Source of the DNA: Paenacidovorax caeni
Lineage (GTDB): Bacteria; Pseudomonadota; Gammaproteobacteria; Burkholderiales; Burkholderiaceae_C
Direction of reading: 5' to 3'
NCBI RefSeq assembly: GCF_001298675.1
Contig: NZ_CYIG01000038.1
Location: forward strand, 1 to 38,454
DNA: 38,454 bases
The position numbers and the translations under genes are program-made. Within the stretch, counting starts at the first letter, position 1. Every line of letters begins with the position of its first letter. This document shows positions 1-13,750 of this stretch, one piece after another. The notes under the pieces are model-generated. The model saw only the letters and a list, made by a program, of their open reading frames with translations, made no database searches and was not told the DNA's origin.

Positions 1-774
<774 letters not shown>

Positions 775-788
775 ATTTGCTCATTCGT

Positions 789-864
789 AGGGGTATAGCT
801 CAATTGGCAGAGCGTCGGTCTCCAAAACCGAAGGTTGTAGGTTCGATTCCTACTGCCCCTGCCA
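789..864 (+). tRNA. trpT: tRNA-Trp (anticodon CCA)
   Basis: This is a full cloverleaf of 76 bases with the 3' CCA encoded. The acceptor arm AGGGGTA pairs with TGCCCCT. The anticodon stem TCGGT (815-819) pairs with ACCGA (827-831), leaving the loop CTCCAAA with anticodon CCA at 822-824. The T arm carries GGTTCGATTCC. It sits between tuf and secE, a common position in proteobacteria. Confidence 0.97.
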
Positions 865-882
865 CCTAAAGTGGCAACCAGA

Positions 883-907
883 AAGCCCGCCAGAGTCTGG
901 CGGGCTT
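883..907 (+). terminator. Hairpin between tRNA-Trp and secE
   Basis: A perfect 11-base-pair stem, AAGCCCGCCAG (883-893) with CTGGCGGGCTT (897-907), encloses a 3-base loop. No T-run follows, so it may be a partial terminator, an attenuator or an RNA-processing structure that separates the tuf-tRNA transcript from secE-nusG. Confidence 0.5.
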
Positions 908-952
908 CAGTGTCTTGTGCATGACACCTTCAAGTGTCAATAACGATCCGAT

Positions 953-1336
953 ATGGCCACTACTCAGATTGATACCGTCAGCACGGGTGCCGATAAGGCA
1001 AAGCTCGCCGCCGTTGTTGCGTTGGTGGTGGCATCCCTTGCTGGTTACTACCTGTTGGGTAAGCAAGGTGCATTGGCCCAGTGGGCGGTTCTGCTGTTGG
1101 GCTTGGCGGCTGCGGTCGGTGTATTTCTCACGTCCGAGTGGGGGCGTCAGTTTGTCGGCTTTGCGCGTGATGCCGTCAAAGAGGTCAAAAAGGTTGTGTG
1201 GCCTACCCGCAAGGAAACCTTGCAGATGACCGGCTACGTATTCGCCTTTGTCGTCCTGATGGCGCTTTTTCTCTGGTTGACTGACAAGACCCTGGAGTGG
1301 GTGTTGTACGACTTGATTTTGGGCTGGAGGAAGTGA
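953..1336 (+). CDS. secE: Preprotein translocase subunit SecE
   Basis: SecE clamps SecY in the SecYEG protein-export channel of the inner membrane. The product has 127 residues, the long proteobacterial form with three predicted membrane segments (about residues 18-35, 43-60 and 96-115). The diagnostic amphipathic stretch [16 protein letters not shown] precedes the last segment, which is the part essential in the family. The TGA stop shares a base with the nusG start (TGATG), so the two genes are translationally coupled. The secE-nusG pairing is nearly universal in bacteria. Confidence 0.96.
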   Translation: MATTQIDTVSTGADKAKLAAVVALVVASLAGYYLLGKQGALAQWAVLLLGLAAAVGVFLTSEWGRQFVGFARDAVKEVKKVVWPTRKETLQMTGYVFAFVVLMALFLWLTDKTLEWVLYDLILGWRK

Positions 1337-1932
1337 TGAGCGAATCCCTCGTGACTGGTGAGTCGCAGGCGCCGGAGGCGGCTGCTCAGGCTGCAAATCC
1401 AGATCTGCGTTGGTACATTGTGCATGCCTATTCCGGTATGGAAAAGGCGGTCGAGCGCAACATCACCGAGCGCATTACGCGTGCTGGAATGCAGTCCAAG
1501 TTTGGGCGCATTCTTGTCCCGACCGAAGAGGTCGTTGAGATGAAAAATGGTCAGCGTAAGACCACCGAGCGCCGTTTGTTCCCGGGCTACGTCTTCGTCG
1601 AGATGGTGATGGACGACGATACCTGGCACCTTGTCAAGCACACGAGCAAGGTTACGGGCTTCGTGGGTGGTGCCAAAAACCGTCCAGCACCGATCTCTGA
1701 GGAAGAGGTGCAGAAGATCGTCAGCCAGATGCAAGAAGGCACTGACAAGCCGCGCCACAAGATCGAATTCATGGTGGGTGAAATGGTGCGCGTCAAGGAA
1801 GGTCCGTTCACGGACTTCAATGGCACGGTCGAAGAGGTCAACTACGAAAAGAACCGCTTGCGTGTGTCTGTGATGATCTTTGGCCGTTCCACCCCTGTGG
1901 AGCTGGAATTCGCGCAGGTGGAAAAAACCTGA
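1336..1932 (+). CDS. nusG: Transcription termination/antitermination protein NusG
   Basis: NusG binds RNA polymerase and couples it to ribosomes and Rho. The 198-residue product has an N-terminal NGN domain ([18 protein letters not shown], and the FPGYVFVEM core) and a C-terminal KOW domain ([27 protein letters not shown]). The ATG at 1336 is chosen over the in-frame upstream codon at 1297: it overlaps the secE stop, has GGAGGA at 1326-1331 at good spacing, and leaves a normal family length. The first ~20 residues before the NGN fold are a poorly conserved extension. Confidence 0.96.
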   Translation: MSESLVTGESQAPEAAAQAANPDLRWYIVHAYSGMEKAVERNITERITRAGMQSKFGRILVPTEEVVEMKNGQRKTTERRLFPGYVFVEMVMDDDTWHLVKHTSKVTGFVGGAKNRPAPISEEEVQKIVSQMQEGTDKPRHKIEFMVGEMVRVKEGPFTDFNGTVEEVNYEKNRLRVSVMIFGRSTPVELEFAQVEKT

Positions 1933-1938
1933 GCATGA

Positions 1939-2034
1939 GCAGGGGCGGCTAGTCCCTGCAATAATCCGCGCTTTTCGACTCGGCGCAAATCACATCAATG
2001 AGTCGGTAACCCCGGGGAGCCCGTCGCATTTGCG
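1939..2034 (+). promoter_or_regulatory. Possible structured spacer between nusG and rplK
   Basis: The 135-base nusG-rplK gap holds a short hairpin, GCAGGG (1939-1944) with CCCTGC (1954-1959). It also holds a longer-range pairing, CGCAAAT (1984-1990) with ATTTGCG (2028-2034), just ahead of the rplK ribosome binding site AAGGAG. In E. coli the L11-L1 operon is repressed by L1 binding its leader RNA; whether this spacer plays that role is inference. Confidence 0.3.
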
Positions 2035-2067
2035 TGGCGTGGCGTTTGTACCCGCAAGGAGCTTTCA

Positions 2068-2499
2068 ATGGCGAAGAAAATCGTCGGCTTCATCAAGCTG
2101 CAAGTGCCAGCTGGTAAGGCCAATCCCTCTCCCCCGATCGGTCCCGCACTGGGCCAGCGCGGCCTCAACATCATGGAATTCTGCAAGGCGTTCAACGCCC
2201 AGACCCAAGGTGTCGAGCCGGGTCTGCCGTTGCCTGTGGTGATCACGGCCTTTGCTGACAAGAGCTTCACTTTTGTTATCAAGACGCCGCCAGCCACCGT
2301 GCTGATCAAAAAGGCTATCAAGCTGGACAAGGGCTCTTCCAACGCGCTGAGCACCAAGGTTGGCAAGATCACGCGTGCGCAGCTCGAAGAGATCGCCAAG
2401 ACCAAGCTGAAGGACATGAACGCTGCGAGCGTGGACGCTGCCGTGCGTACGCTGGCTGGCTCCGCCCGTTCCATGGGCGTGACGGTGGAGGGCCTCTGA
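2068..2499 (+). CDS. rplK: 50S ribosomal protein L11
   Basis: L11 binds the GTPase-associated region of 23S rRNA and is needed for the stringent response. The 143 residues match the family length. The N-terminal domain starts [20 protein letters not shown] with [22 protein letters not shown]. The rRNA-binding C-terminal domain ends in [22 protein letters not shown] lies ahead of the ATG. One base separates its TGA from the rplA start, so the pair forms an L11-L1 unit. Confidence 0.97.
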   Translation: MAKKIVGFIKLQVPAGKANPSPPIGPALGQRGLNIMEFCKAFNAQTQGVEPGLPLPVVITAFADKSFTFVIKTPPATVLIKKAIKLDKGSSNALSTKVGKITRAQLEEIAKTKLKDMNAASVDAAVRTLAGSARSMGVTVEGL

Positions 2500-2500
2500 A

Positions 2501-3196
2501 ATGGCGAAGCTGACCAAGAAGCAAAAGGCCCTGCAGGGCAAGGTGGACTCCAACAAGCTGTACCCCTTCGCCGAGGCCGTGGTGCTGGTGAAGGATGCGG
2601 CTACGGCCAAGTTCGATGAGTCCATTGACGTGGCTGTGCAGCTCGGCGTGGATGCCAAGAAGTCTGACCAAGTGGTGCGTGGTGCTGTTGTGCTGCCGCA
2701 CGGTACGGGCAAAACCACGCGCGTTGCCGTGTTCGCCCAAGGCGCCAAGGCTGAAGAAGCCAAGGCCGCCGGTGCCGACATCGTTGGCATGGACGATCTG
2801 GCAGCCCAGGTCAAGGCCGGTGATATGCCCTTCGATGTGGTGATTGCTGCGCCCGACGCCATGCGTGTGGTGGGTACGCTGGGCCAGATTCTCGGCCCGC
2901 GTGGTTTGATGCCGAACCCCAAGGTGGGCACGGTGACTCCGGATGTGGCTACTGCCGTGAAGAACGCGAAGGCTGGTCAGGTGCAGTTCCGTGTCGACAA
3001 GGCTGGGATCATTCACAGCACCATCGGCCGTCGTTCTTTCGATAACGAGAAGCTGCAAGGCAACCTCGCTGCCCTGATCGATGCGTTGAACAAGGCCAAG
3101 CCGGCTACGAGCAAGGGGCTGTATCTGCGCAAGGTGGCGGTGTCCTCGACCATGGGTGTCGGCGTTCGCGTCGATACGCAGTCCATCGCAGCCTGA
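2501..3196 (+). CDS. rplA: 50S ribosomal protein L1
   Basis: L1 forms the mobile stalk at the ribosomal E site and in many bacteria represses its own operon by binding the mRNA. The product has 231 residues, the normal length. The signature [19 protein letters not shown] is present, as is the C-terminal [15 protein letters not shown]. It starts one base after rplK ends. A 227-base leader then separates it from rplJ. Confidence 0.97.
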   Translation: MAKLTKKQKALQGKVDSNKLYPFAEAVVLVKDAATAKFDESIDVAVQLGVDAKKSDQVVRGAVVLPHGTGKTTRVAVFAQGAKAEEAKAAGADIVGMDDLAAQVKAGDMPFDVVIAAPDAMRVVGTLGQILGPRGLMPNPKVGTVTPDVATAVKNAKAGQVQFRVDKAGIIHSTIGRRSFDNEKLQGNLAALIDALNKAKPATSKGLYLRKVAVSSTMGVGVRVDTQSIAA

Positions 3197-3239
3197 TTGC
3201 GATGAATCTTGAAGTGCTCGCAAGAGTGCTTCGGTGGTG

Positions 3240-3423
3240 GGCTGGTGCGGCATTGCCGCATCGGGCCATCCAAGACCGCTGGTGTGCAGTCATTGCACTT
3301 AAACACACCAAGCCAGCGTAGATGGCGATCCCGCTGCAGATGGAATGTTTTCCACAACAGTTGGTCGCTGCAACAAGAGCGCGCACGGAAGGTTTCTGAA
3401 GTGCGCATATGAAGGAGTAGACC
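3240..3423 (+). promoter_or_regulatory. rplJ leader, candidate L10(L12)4 autoregulatory RNA
   Basis: The 227-base rplA-rplJ spacer has stacked pairing: a small stem TGCGGC/GCCGCA (3246-3260), an outer stem CGCTGG (3277-3282) with CCAGCG (3313-3318), and an inner stem GTGCA (3284-3288) with TGCAC (3294-3298). Known L10 leaders sit at exactly this place in beta and gamma proteobacteria and let the L10-L12 complex repress rplJ translation. The match is by position and foldability only. A covariance-model scan (Rfam L10_leader) would decide. The rplJ ribosome binding site AAGGAG (3412-3417) lies at the end of the leader. Confidence 0.5.
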
Positions 3424-3930
3424 TTGAGTCTTAATCGCAGTGAGAAAGAAGCGGTCATCAATGAAGTGACCAGCCTCGCCGCTAAAGCTCAAACGCTCGT
3501 GATCGCGGAATACCGTGGCATCACGGTGGCCGACATGACCAAACTGCGCGTTGCCGCACGCAGCCAAGGCGTTTCGCTGAGTGTTCTGAAGAACACCTTG
3601 GCACGCCGCGCTGTGGCTGGCAGCCAGTTTGACGTAGTCGCCGACCAGATGACCGGTCCTCTGATCTATGGCTTCTCCGAAGATGCTGTGGCCGCCGCCA
3701 AGGTGGTGGCCGATTTCGCGAAAACCAACGACAAGCTGGTGATTCGCGGCGGCGCTTTCGGTGGCAAAGCCCTGGACGTGAACGGCGTGAAGCAACTGGC
3801 CAACATCCCTTCCAAGGAAGTGCTGCTGGCTCAGTTGTGTGGCTTGCTGATGTCGCCCATTTCCCGTACCGCCGTGGTGCTGGGTGCTCTGGCGACGAAA
3901 AAAGGCGAAGGCGAACCTGCTGCCGCTTGA
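3424..3930 (+). CDS. rplJ: 50S ribosomal protein L10
   Basis: L10 anchors the L7/L12 dimers to the ribosome stalk. The 168-residue product begins [14 protein letters not shown] and carries the rRNA-binding N-terminal domain with [14 protein letters not shown]. The C-terminal part is the helix that holds the L12 dimers. The start is TTG at 3424. It is supported by AAGGAG seven bases upstream and by family alignment; no in-frame ATG gives the conserved N-terminus. A weak start codon behind a structured leader fits tight autoregulation. Confidence 0.95.
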   Translation: MSLNRSEKEAVINEVTSLAAKAQTLVIAEYRGITVADMTKLRVAARSQGVSLSVLKNTLARRAVAGSQFDVVADQMTGPLIYGFSEDAVAAAKVVADFAKTNDKLVIRGGAFGGKALDVNGVKQLANIPSKEVLLAQLCGLLMSPISRTAVVLGALATKKGEGEPAAA

Positions 3931-3979
3931 TGCGGTCTGGCAGATGTCCCTCTCTTAAACCAATTGTTAGGAAATCAAA

Positions 3980-4357
3980 ATGGCATTCGATAAAGACGCA
4001 TTCTTGACCGCGCTGGACAGCATGACGGTTCTGGAACTCAATGACCTGGTGAAGGCCATTGAAGAGAAGTTTGGCGTGAGCGCTGCCGCCATGGCCGCTC
4101 CTGCCGCTGCTGGTGGTGGCGCCGCTGCCGCTGCTGCGGAAGAGAAGACCGAATTCAACGTGGTTCTGACCGACGCTGGCGCCAACAAGGTGTCCGTCAT
4201 CAAGGCCGTGCGTGAAATCACCGGTCTGGGCCTGAAGGAAGCCAAGGATCTGGTGGACGGCGCGCCCAAGAACGTCAAGGAAGGCGTTGCCAAGGCTGAC
4301 GCCGAAGCCGCTGTCAAGAAGCTGGTGGAAGCCGGCGCTAAGGCCGAACTCAAGTAA
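3980..4357 (+). CDS. rplL: 50S ribosomal protein L7/L12
   Basis: L7/L12 is the multi-copy stalk protein that recruits elongation-factor GTPases. It has 125 residues. The N-terminal dimerisation helix ([18 protein letters not shown]) is followed by an alanine/glycine-rich hinge at about residues 37-55. The conserved C-terminal domain contains [20 protein letters not shown] and [14 protein letters not shown] 49-base spacer separates it from rplJ. High expression is expected, and codon use agrees. Confidence 0.97.
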   Translation: MAFDKDAFLTALDSMTVLELNDLVKAIEEKFGVSAAAMAAPAAAGGGAAAAAAEEKTEFNVVLTDAGANKVSVIKAVREITGLGLKEAKDLVDGAPKNVKEGVAKADAEAAVKKLVEAGAKAELK

Positions 4358-4374
4358 TTGGGTTTTTGCCGCCG

Positions 4375-4404
4375 GGCTGGAGGTCTTGTTAAAGGCCTCC
4401 AGCC
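4375..4404 (+). terminator. Hairpin just after rplL
   Basis: GGCTGGAGG (4375-4383) pairs perfectly with CCTCCAGCC (4396-4404) around a 12-base loop, followed only by TTT. In E. coli the rplL-rpoB spacer holds an attenuator and an RNase III site that set the ratio of ribosomal protein to polymerase; a similar role here is inference. Confidence 0.5.
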
Positions 4405-4452
4405 TTTGGTGCTTATGGGTCATGCAATGCGCATGGAGCCCCAGAGCACACC

Positions 4453-4478
4453 AAAAAGTAGCCCCGAGGCTATTTTTT
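4453..4478 (+). terminator. Intrinsic attenuator between rplL and rpoB
   Basis: AAAAAGTAGCC (4453-4463) pairs with GGCTATTTTTT (4468-4478) across a CCGA tetraloop, one G-U pair included. The T-run forms the 3' arm, so this has the shape of an intrinsic terminator. Because rpoB must still be transcribed, partial termination is expected, lowering rpoBC relative to the ribosomal proteins. Confidence 0.6.
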
Positions 4479-4645
4479 AGTGTCTTCTGAACCGTCCGAC
4501 AGCGGAAGACGCCTTGGTTCGGGCGATGTGCAACGCATCGCCGTCCGCCATGGTTGGTAGTGGCCAACCGCCAAGCCCGCAGAGCATGCCGTTTCTGTGG
4601 GGCAGTCGTCGAAGACCTCATCCCATGTCTTTGTCCGGAGATCTC

Positions 4646-7600
4646 ATGGCCCAAACATCCACGTACAGCTACACCGAACGCAAGCGCATCCGCAAGAGCT
4701 TCGGTAGCCGTGATAGCGTGCTCGAAGTGCCTTACCTGCTGCAGATGCAGAAGGACGCATATACCGCCTTCCTGCAGGCCGACACTCCTCCCAAGAAACG
4801 CAGCATCGACGGCCTCCAGGCCGCGTTCAATTCCGCGTTCCCGATCGTCTCGCACAACGGCTTCGTGGAAATGAAGTTCGTCGAGTACAACCTGGCCAAG
4901 CCAGCGTTCGACGTGCGCGAATGCCAGACACGCGGACTCACGTTCGCGTCGGCTGTGCGCGCCAAGGTGCAGCTCATCATTTACGACCGCGAGTCCTCGA
5001 CGTCGCAGTCCAAGGTGGTGAAGGAAGTGAAGGAGCAGGAGGTCTACATGGGCGAAGTGCCCCTGATGACCGACAAGGGCTCGTTCATCATCAACGGCAC
5101 TGAGCGCGTGATCGTCTCGCAGCTGCACCGTTCGCCTGGCGTGTTCTTCGAGCACGACAAGGGCAAGACGCACAGTTCGGGCAAGCTGCTGTTCAGCGCG
5201 CGCATCATCCCTTACCGCGGTTCGTGGCTGGACTTCGAGTTCGACCCCAAGGACATCCTGTACTTCCGCGTCGACCGTCGCCGCAAGATGCCGGTGACCA
5301 TTCTGCTCAAGGCCATCGGCCTGACGCCCGAGTCCATCCTGGCGAACTTCTACGTTAACGACAACTTCCGCCTGATGGACAGCGGCGCACAGATGGAGTT
5401 CGTGGCCGATCGCTTCAAGGGCGAGGTGGCGCGTTTCGACATCACCGACAAGTCGGGCAAGGTCGTCGTCGCCAAGGACAAGCGCATCACTGCGCGCCAT
5501 ACGCGCGAACTGGAACAGTCGGGCACTACGCACGTGAGCGTTCCGGAAGATTTCCTGATCGGCCGTGTGCTGGCACGCAACATCATCGACGGTGACACTG
5601 GCGAAATCATCGCCAAGGCCAACGAGGAACTGACCGAGGCGCTGCTGAAGAAGCTGCGCTCCGCAGGTGTCCAGGAAATCCAGTGCATCTACACCAACGA
5701 GCTGGACCAGGGCCCCTACATTTCGCAGACCCTGCGTATCGACGAAACCGCCGATGAGAACGCTGCGCGCGTGGCCATCTACCGCATGATGCGCCCTGGC
5801 GAGCCGCCGACGGAGGACGCCGTGCAGGCCCTGTTCCAGCGCCTGTTCTACAGCGCCGACACGTATGACCTGTCGCGCGTGGGCCGCATGAAGTTCAACG
5901 CCAAGATTGGCCGCGACGAGGCCACGGGCCCGATGGTGCTGTCCAACGACGACATTCTGGCCGTGGTGAAGATTCTTGTGGATCTGCGCAACGGCAAGGG
6001 TGAAGTCGATGACATCGACCACCTGGGCAACCGCCGCGTGCGTTGCGTGGGCGAACTGGCCGAAAACCAGTACCGCACCGGCCTGGCACGTATCGAGAAG
6101 GCCGTGAAGGAGCGCCTGGGCCAGGCCGAGCAAGAGCCGCTGATGCCGCACGACCTCATCAACAGCAAGCCGATCTCGGCCGCGCTGAAGGAGTTCTTCG
6201 GTGCCTCGCAGCTGCCGCAGTTCATGGACCAGACCAACCCGCTGGCCGAAATCACGCACAAGCGCCGCGTCTCGGCCCTTGGCCCGGGCGGTTTGACCCG
6301 CGAACGCGCTGGCTTCGAAGTGCGTGACGTGCACGTGACCCACTATGGCCGCGTCTGCCCTATCGAAACGCCGGAAGGCCCGAACATCGGCCTGATCAAC
6401 TCGCTGGCTTTGTATGCCCGCCTGAACGAGTACGGCTTTATCGAAACTCCGTACCGCCGCGTGGTGGACGGCAAGGTGACGATGGAAATCGACTACCTGT
6501 CGGCCATCGAGGAAGGCAAGTACGTCATCGCCCAGGCCAACGCCGCGCTGGATGCCGAAGGGCGCCTGACGGGCGAGTTGGTGTCTGCGCGCGAAAAGGG
6601 TGAATCCACGCTCGTCTCTGCCGACCGCGTGCAGTACATGGACGTGTCGCCGGCGCAGATCGTGTCGGTGGCCGCCTCGCTGGTGCCGTTCCTTGAGCAC
6701 GATGACGCCAACCGCGCACTGATGGGCGCCAACATGTCGCGCCAGGCCGTGCCCGTGCTGCGTCCGGAAAAGCCCATGGTGGGCACCGGCATCGAGCGCG
6801 TGGCGGCCGTGGATTCGGGCACCGTGGTGGTGGCCAAGCGCGGTGGCGTGGTCGATTACGTCGATGCCACGCGCATCGTGATCCGCGTGCACGACGCCGA
6901 GGCCGTGGCCGGCGAAGTGGGTGTGGACATCTACAACCTCATCAAGTACCAGCGTTCCAACCAGAACACCAACATCCACCAGCGCCCCATCGTGAAGCGC
7001 GGTGACGTGCTGGCCAAGGGTGACGTGATTGCCGATGGCGCTTCGACCGACCTGGGCGAGATCGCCATCGGCCAGAACATGCTGATCGCCTTCATGCCCT
7101 GGAACGGCTACAACTTCGAAGACTCGATCTTGATCTCTGAGCGCGTGGTGGCTGAAGACCGCTACACCTCGATCCACATCGAAGAACTCGTGGTGATGGC
7201 GCGCGACACCAAGCTGGGCGCCGAGGAAATCACACGCGACATTCCGAACCTGTCGGAACAGCAACTGAACCGCCTGGACGAGTCCGGCATCATCTACGTG
7301 GGCGCTGAAGTGCAGCCTGGCGACACGCTGGTGGGCAAAGTCACGCCCAAGGGTGAAACCACGCTCACGCCAGAAGAAAAGCTGCTGCGCGCCATCTTCG
7401 GCGAGAAGGCTTCCGACGTGAAGGACACCTCGCTGCGTGTGGACCAAGGCTCGTCGGGCACCGTGATCGACGTGCAAGTGTTCACCCGCGAAGGCATCCA
7501 GCGTGACAAGCGCGCCCAGCAGATCATCGACGACGAGCTCAAGCGCTTCCGCCTGGACCTGAACGACCAGCTGCGCATCGTCGAGGCCGACGCGTTCGAC

Positions 7601-8770
7601 CGTATCGAGAAGCTGCTGCTCGGCAAGGTGGCCAATGGCGGCCCGCAAAAGCTGGCCAAGGGCACCAAGATCGACAAGGCCTACCTTGACGGCGTGGAGA
7701 AGCATTACTGGTTCGACATCCGCCCCGCGGATGAAGCCGTGGCCGCGCAGCTCGAATCCATGAAGAACGCGATGGAGCAAACGCGCCACAGCTTCGACCT
7801 GGCCTTCGAGGAAAAGCGCAAGAAGCTCACCCAGGGCGACGAGCTGCCGGCGGGCGTGCTGAAGATGGTCAAGGTGTACCTGGCCGTCAAGCGCCGTCTG
7901 CAGCCTGGCGACAAGATGGCCGGCCGCCACGGCAACAAGGGTGTGGTCTCCAAGATCACCCCGGTGGAAGACATGCCTTACATGGCCGACGGCACCCCCG
8001 CCGACATCGTGCTGAACCCGCTGGGCGTGCCTTCGCGTATGAACATCGGTCAGGTGCTCGAGGTCCACCTGGGCTGGGCCGGCAAGGGCCTGGGCCAGCG
8101 CATCGGTGACATGCTGCGTGACCAGGCGGCCGCTGCCGAAGTGCGCCAGTTCCTGGAAGAGGTGTACAACAGCCGCGGCCGCAAGGAAGACCTGAGCCAG
8201 CTGTCCGACGCCGAGATCATGAGCATGGCCGGCAACCTGACCAACGGCGTGCCGTATGCCTCGCCGGTGTTCGACGGTGCCTCCGAGCAGGAAATCAAGG
8301 ACATGCTCAAGCTGGCCTACCCCGACGAGCTGGCCAAGCGCAAGGGCCTGACCGAGACACGCACCCAGGCGTATCTGTACGACGGCCGCACGGGCGAGCG
8401 CTTCGAGCGCCCGACCACCATCGGCTACATGCACTACCTGAAGCTGCACCACTTGGTCGACGACAAGATGCACGCCCGTTCCACCGGCCCGTACTCGCTG
8501 GTGACGCAGCAGCCGCTGGGCGGTAAGGCCCAGTTCGGTGGCCAGCGCTTCGGTGAGATGGAAGTGTGGGCGCTGGAAGCCTACGGCGCGTCCTACGTGC
8601 TGCAGGAAATGCTGACGGTGAAGTCCGACGACGTGCAAGGCCGTACCAAGGTGTACGAAAACATCGTCAAGGGCGAACACGCGATCGAGGCGGGCATGCC
8701 CGAGTCGTTCAACGTGCTGGTCAAGGAAATCCGTTCCCTGGGCCTGGACATCGAGTTGGAACGTTCCTGA
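4646..8770 (+). CDS. rpoB: DNA-directed RNA polymerase subunit beta
   Basis: The beta subunit of RNA polymerase forms one side of the active-site cleft. The product has 1374 residues; betaproteobacterial RpoB is slightly longer than the 1342 of E. coli. I start at the ATG of [20 protein letters not shown], which aligns with the E. coli N-terminus and has CCGGAG just upstream. An open frame continues back to 4514 but shows no conserved residues. The rifampicin region is visible at about 519-545 ([27 protein letters not shown]). The residues matching E. coli D516, H526 and S531 (here D528, H538, S543) are unmutated, so the usual resistance changes are absent. The C-terminal [12 protein letters not shown] and [20 protein letters not shown] motifs are present. 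Confidence 0.97.
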   Translation: MAQTSTYSYTERKRIRKSFGSRDSVLEVPYLLQMQKDAYTAFLQADTPPKKRSIDGLQAAFNSAFPIVSHNGFVEMKFVEYNLAKPAFDVRECQTRGLTFASAVRAKVQLIIYDRESSTSQSKVVKEVKEQEVYMGEVPLMTDKGSFIINGTERVIVSQLHRSPGVFFEHDKGKTHSSGKLLFSARIIPYRGSWLDFEFDPKDILYFRVDRRRKMPVTILLKAIGLTPESILANFYVNDNFRLMDSGAQMEFVADRFKGEVARFDITDKSGKVVVAKDKRITARHTRELEQSGTTHVSVPEDFLIGRVLARNIIDGDTGEIIAKANEELTEALLKKLRSAGVQEIQCIYTNELDQGPYISQTLRIDETADENAARVAIYRMMRPGEPPTEDAVQALFQRLFYSADTYDLSRVGRMKFNAKIGRDEATGPMVLSNDDILAVVKILVDLRNGKGEVDDIDHLGNRRVRCVGELAENQYRTGLARIEKAVKERLGQAEQEPLMPHDLINSKPISAALKEFFGASQLPQFMDQTNPLAEITHKRRVSALGPGGLTRERAGFEVRDVHVTHYGRVCPIETPEGPNIGLINSLALYARLNEYGFIETPYRRVVDGKVTMEIDYLSAIEEGKYVIAQANAALDAEGRLTGELVSAREKGESTLVSADRVQYMDVSPAQIVSVAASLVPFLEHDDANRALMGANMSRQAVPVLRPEKPMVGTGIERVAAVDSGTVVVAKRGGVVDYVDATRIVIRVHDAEAVAGEVGVDIYNLIKYQRSNQNTNIHQRPIVKRGDVLAKGDVIADGASTDLGEIAIGQNMLIAFMPWNGYNFEDSILISERVVAEDRYTSIHIEELVVMARDTKLGAEEITRDIPNLSEQQLNRLDESGIIYVGAEVQPGDTLVGKVTPKGETTLTPEEKLLRAIFGEKASDVKDTSLRVDQGSSGTVIDVQVFTREGIQRDKRAQQIIDDELKRFRLDLNDQLRIVEADAFDRIEKLLLGKVANGGPQKLAKGTKIDKAYLDGVEKHYWFDIRPADEAVAAQLESMKNAMEQTRHSFDLAFEEKRKKLTQGDELPAGVLKMVKVYLAVKRRLQPGDKMAGRHGNKGVVSKITPVEDMPYMADGTPADIVLNPLGVPSRMNIGQVLEVHLGWAGKGLGQRIGDMLRDQAAAAEVRQFLEEVYNSRGRKEDLSQLSDAEIMSMAGNLTNGVPYASPVFDGASEQEIKDMLKLAYPDELAKRKGLTETRTQAYLYDGRTGERFERPTTIGYMHYLKLHHLVDDKMHARSTGPYSLVTQQPLGGKAQFGGQRFGEMEVWALEAYGASYVLQEMLTVKSDDVQGRTKVYENIVKGEHAIEAGMPESFNVLVKEIRSLGLDIELERS

Positions 8771-8792
8771 GCAGGATCGAGTTTTTAAAAAA

Positions 8793-8853
8793 GTGAGCGG
8801 CTGGCGCTCACCCCATCAGGGTTTGCAAGTGTTTAGTGTTGCAAACCCTGATG
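8793..8853 (+). promoter_or_regulatory. Two hairpins in the rpoB-rpoC spacer
   Basis: The 130-base spacer starts with GTGAGCG (8793-8799) pairing with CGCTCAC (8805-8811). A perfect 15-base-pair stem follows at once, CATCAGGGTTTGCAA (8814-8828) with its complement at 8839-8853 and a 10-base loop. Neither has a terminating T-run. They may be sites of mRNA processing or stability control within the rpoBC transcript. The long perfect stem is a plausible double-strand cleavage site. Confidence 0.6.
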
Positions 8854-8855
8854 CA

Positions 8856-8880
8856 GCAAGCGCTAGCAGCTATGTTTTTA
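8856..8880 (+). repeat. Dispersed Comamonadaceae element, right half only
   Basis: GCAAGCGCTAGCAGCTAT (8856-8873), then GTTTTTA, matches the right half and tail of the ~54-base element found at six other places in this window (14306, 19222, 22784, 30856, 34779, 36225). The left half is replaced by the 15-base-pair hairpin described above. It ends about 20 bases before the rpoC start. Confidence 0.7.
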
Positions 8881-8900
8881 GGTGAAAAGGAAAGAGTCAC

Positions 8901-13133
<4,233 letters not shown>

Positions 13134-13152
13134 ACCGCCGCAGCGCTGCAAC

Positions 13153-13189
13153 GCTCCCGCCCTGCCTGGCAGGCCGGGAGCTTTTTTTT
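13153..13189 (+). terminator. Intrinsic terminator after rpoC
   Basis: GCTCCCG and CCTGCC pair with GGCAGG and CGGGAGC around a single-base loop with one C-C mismatch. Eight T residues follow (13182-13189). It closes the ribosomal protein-polymerase operon; the next start codon is 15 bases further on. Confidence 0.9.
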
Positions 13190-13204
13190 GCCCTTCACGA
13201 CGCC

Positions 13205-13750
13205 ATGCCGACCTCTCCCGTTTTCTGGGGCCTGTGTGCCCTGATGCTGTTCTGGGCCGTGGGTGCCTACAACCGCCTGGTGCGGCTGCGCTCGGCGGTG
13301 GTGCAGGCGTTTGGTGGGCTGGATGCCCATCTGGTGCGTCTCATGGCCTTGCTGGCCGAATGTGGTGCCGCCCACGAGGCCGCGCATCCTGCGGCGCAGG
13401 GCGCCGTGGGCCAGGCGTGCGCCGCGCTGCAGGCCGCGGCCACGCAGTTCGGCGCCTCGCTCGCCGTGGCGCGTGCGCGGCCACTGCAGTCCGACGCTGC
13501 CGGCGCGCTGGCCGCAGGGCGCGAGGTGCTGGCCGCTGCCTGGCAGGCCTTGCTGCGCGCGCGCGAGGATGAGGACGGCCCCGCCGCCTGCGCGCCGTGG
13601 CGCCAGCAGTGGGATGCGCACCAGGCGCAAAACCTGTTGGCCCTGCAGCAGTTCAACGATGCCGTGGCGCGCTACAACGCCGCCATCGCGCAGTTTCCGC
13701 CATGCCTTCTGGCCTGGCTTTTTGGCTTCAAGCCCGCACGGCCGCTATGA
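13205..13750 (+). CDS. LemA family protein
   Basis: The 181-residue product begins with one membrane helix (about residues 6-20), so it is probably anchored with its body facing outward. The body is helical and alanine-rich. Two stretches mark the LemA family: YNRLVRLRSAVVQAFGGLD near the start and QQFNDAVARYNAAIAQFP near the end, followed by the usual LFGF(K) tail. Family function is not well established. It starts just after the rpoC terminator, so its promoter must lie within or before that terminator. Its stop overlaps the rsmB start in ATGA, making it the first gene of a coupled run. The middle part is less conserved than in typical LemA proteins. Confidence 0.8.
   Translation: MPTSPVFWGLCALMLFWAVGAYNRLVRLRSAVVQAFGGLDAHLVRLMALLAECGAAHEAAHPAAQGAVGQACAALQAAATQFGASLAVARARPLQSDAAGALAAGREVLAAAWQALLRAREDEDGPAACAPWRQQWDAHQAQNLLALQQFNDAVARYNAAIAQFPPCLLAWLFGFKPARPL

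Noticed and set aside
4514-4645. Longer RpoB starting upstream
   Set aside because: The extra 44 codons are not conserved and cover the leader; ATG 4646 fits the family and has a binding site.
3521-8680. A very long open frame (1719 codons) on the minus strand opposite rplJ-rpoB
   Set aside because: It is histidine, leucine, valine and glutamine-rich with no recognisable domain. It arises from strong codon bias in the opposite real genes; a similar shadow lies at 8910-13151 opposite rpoC.
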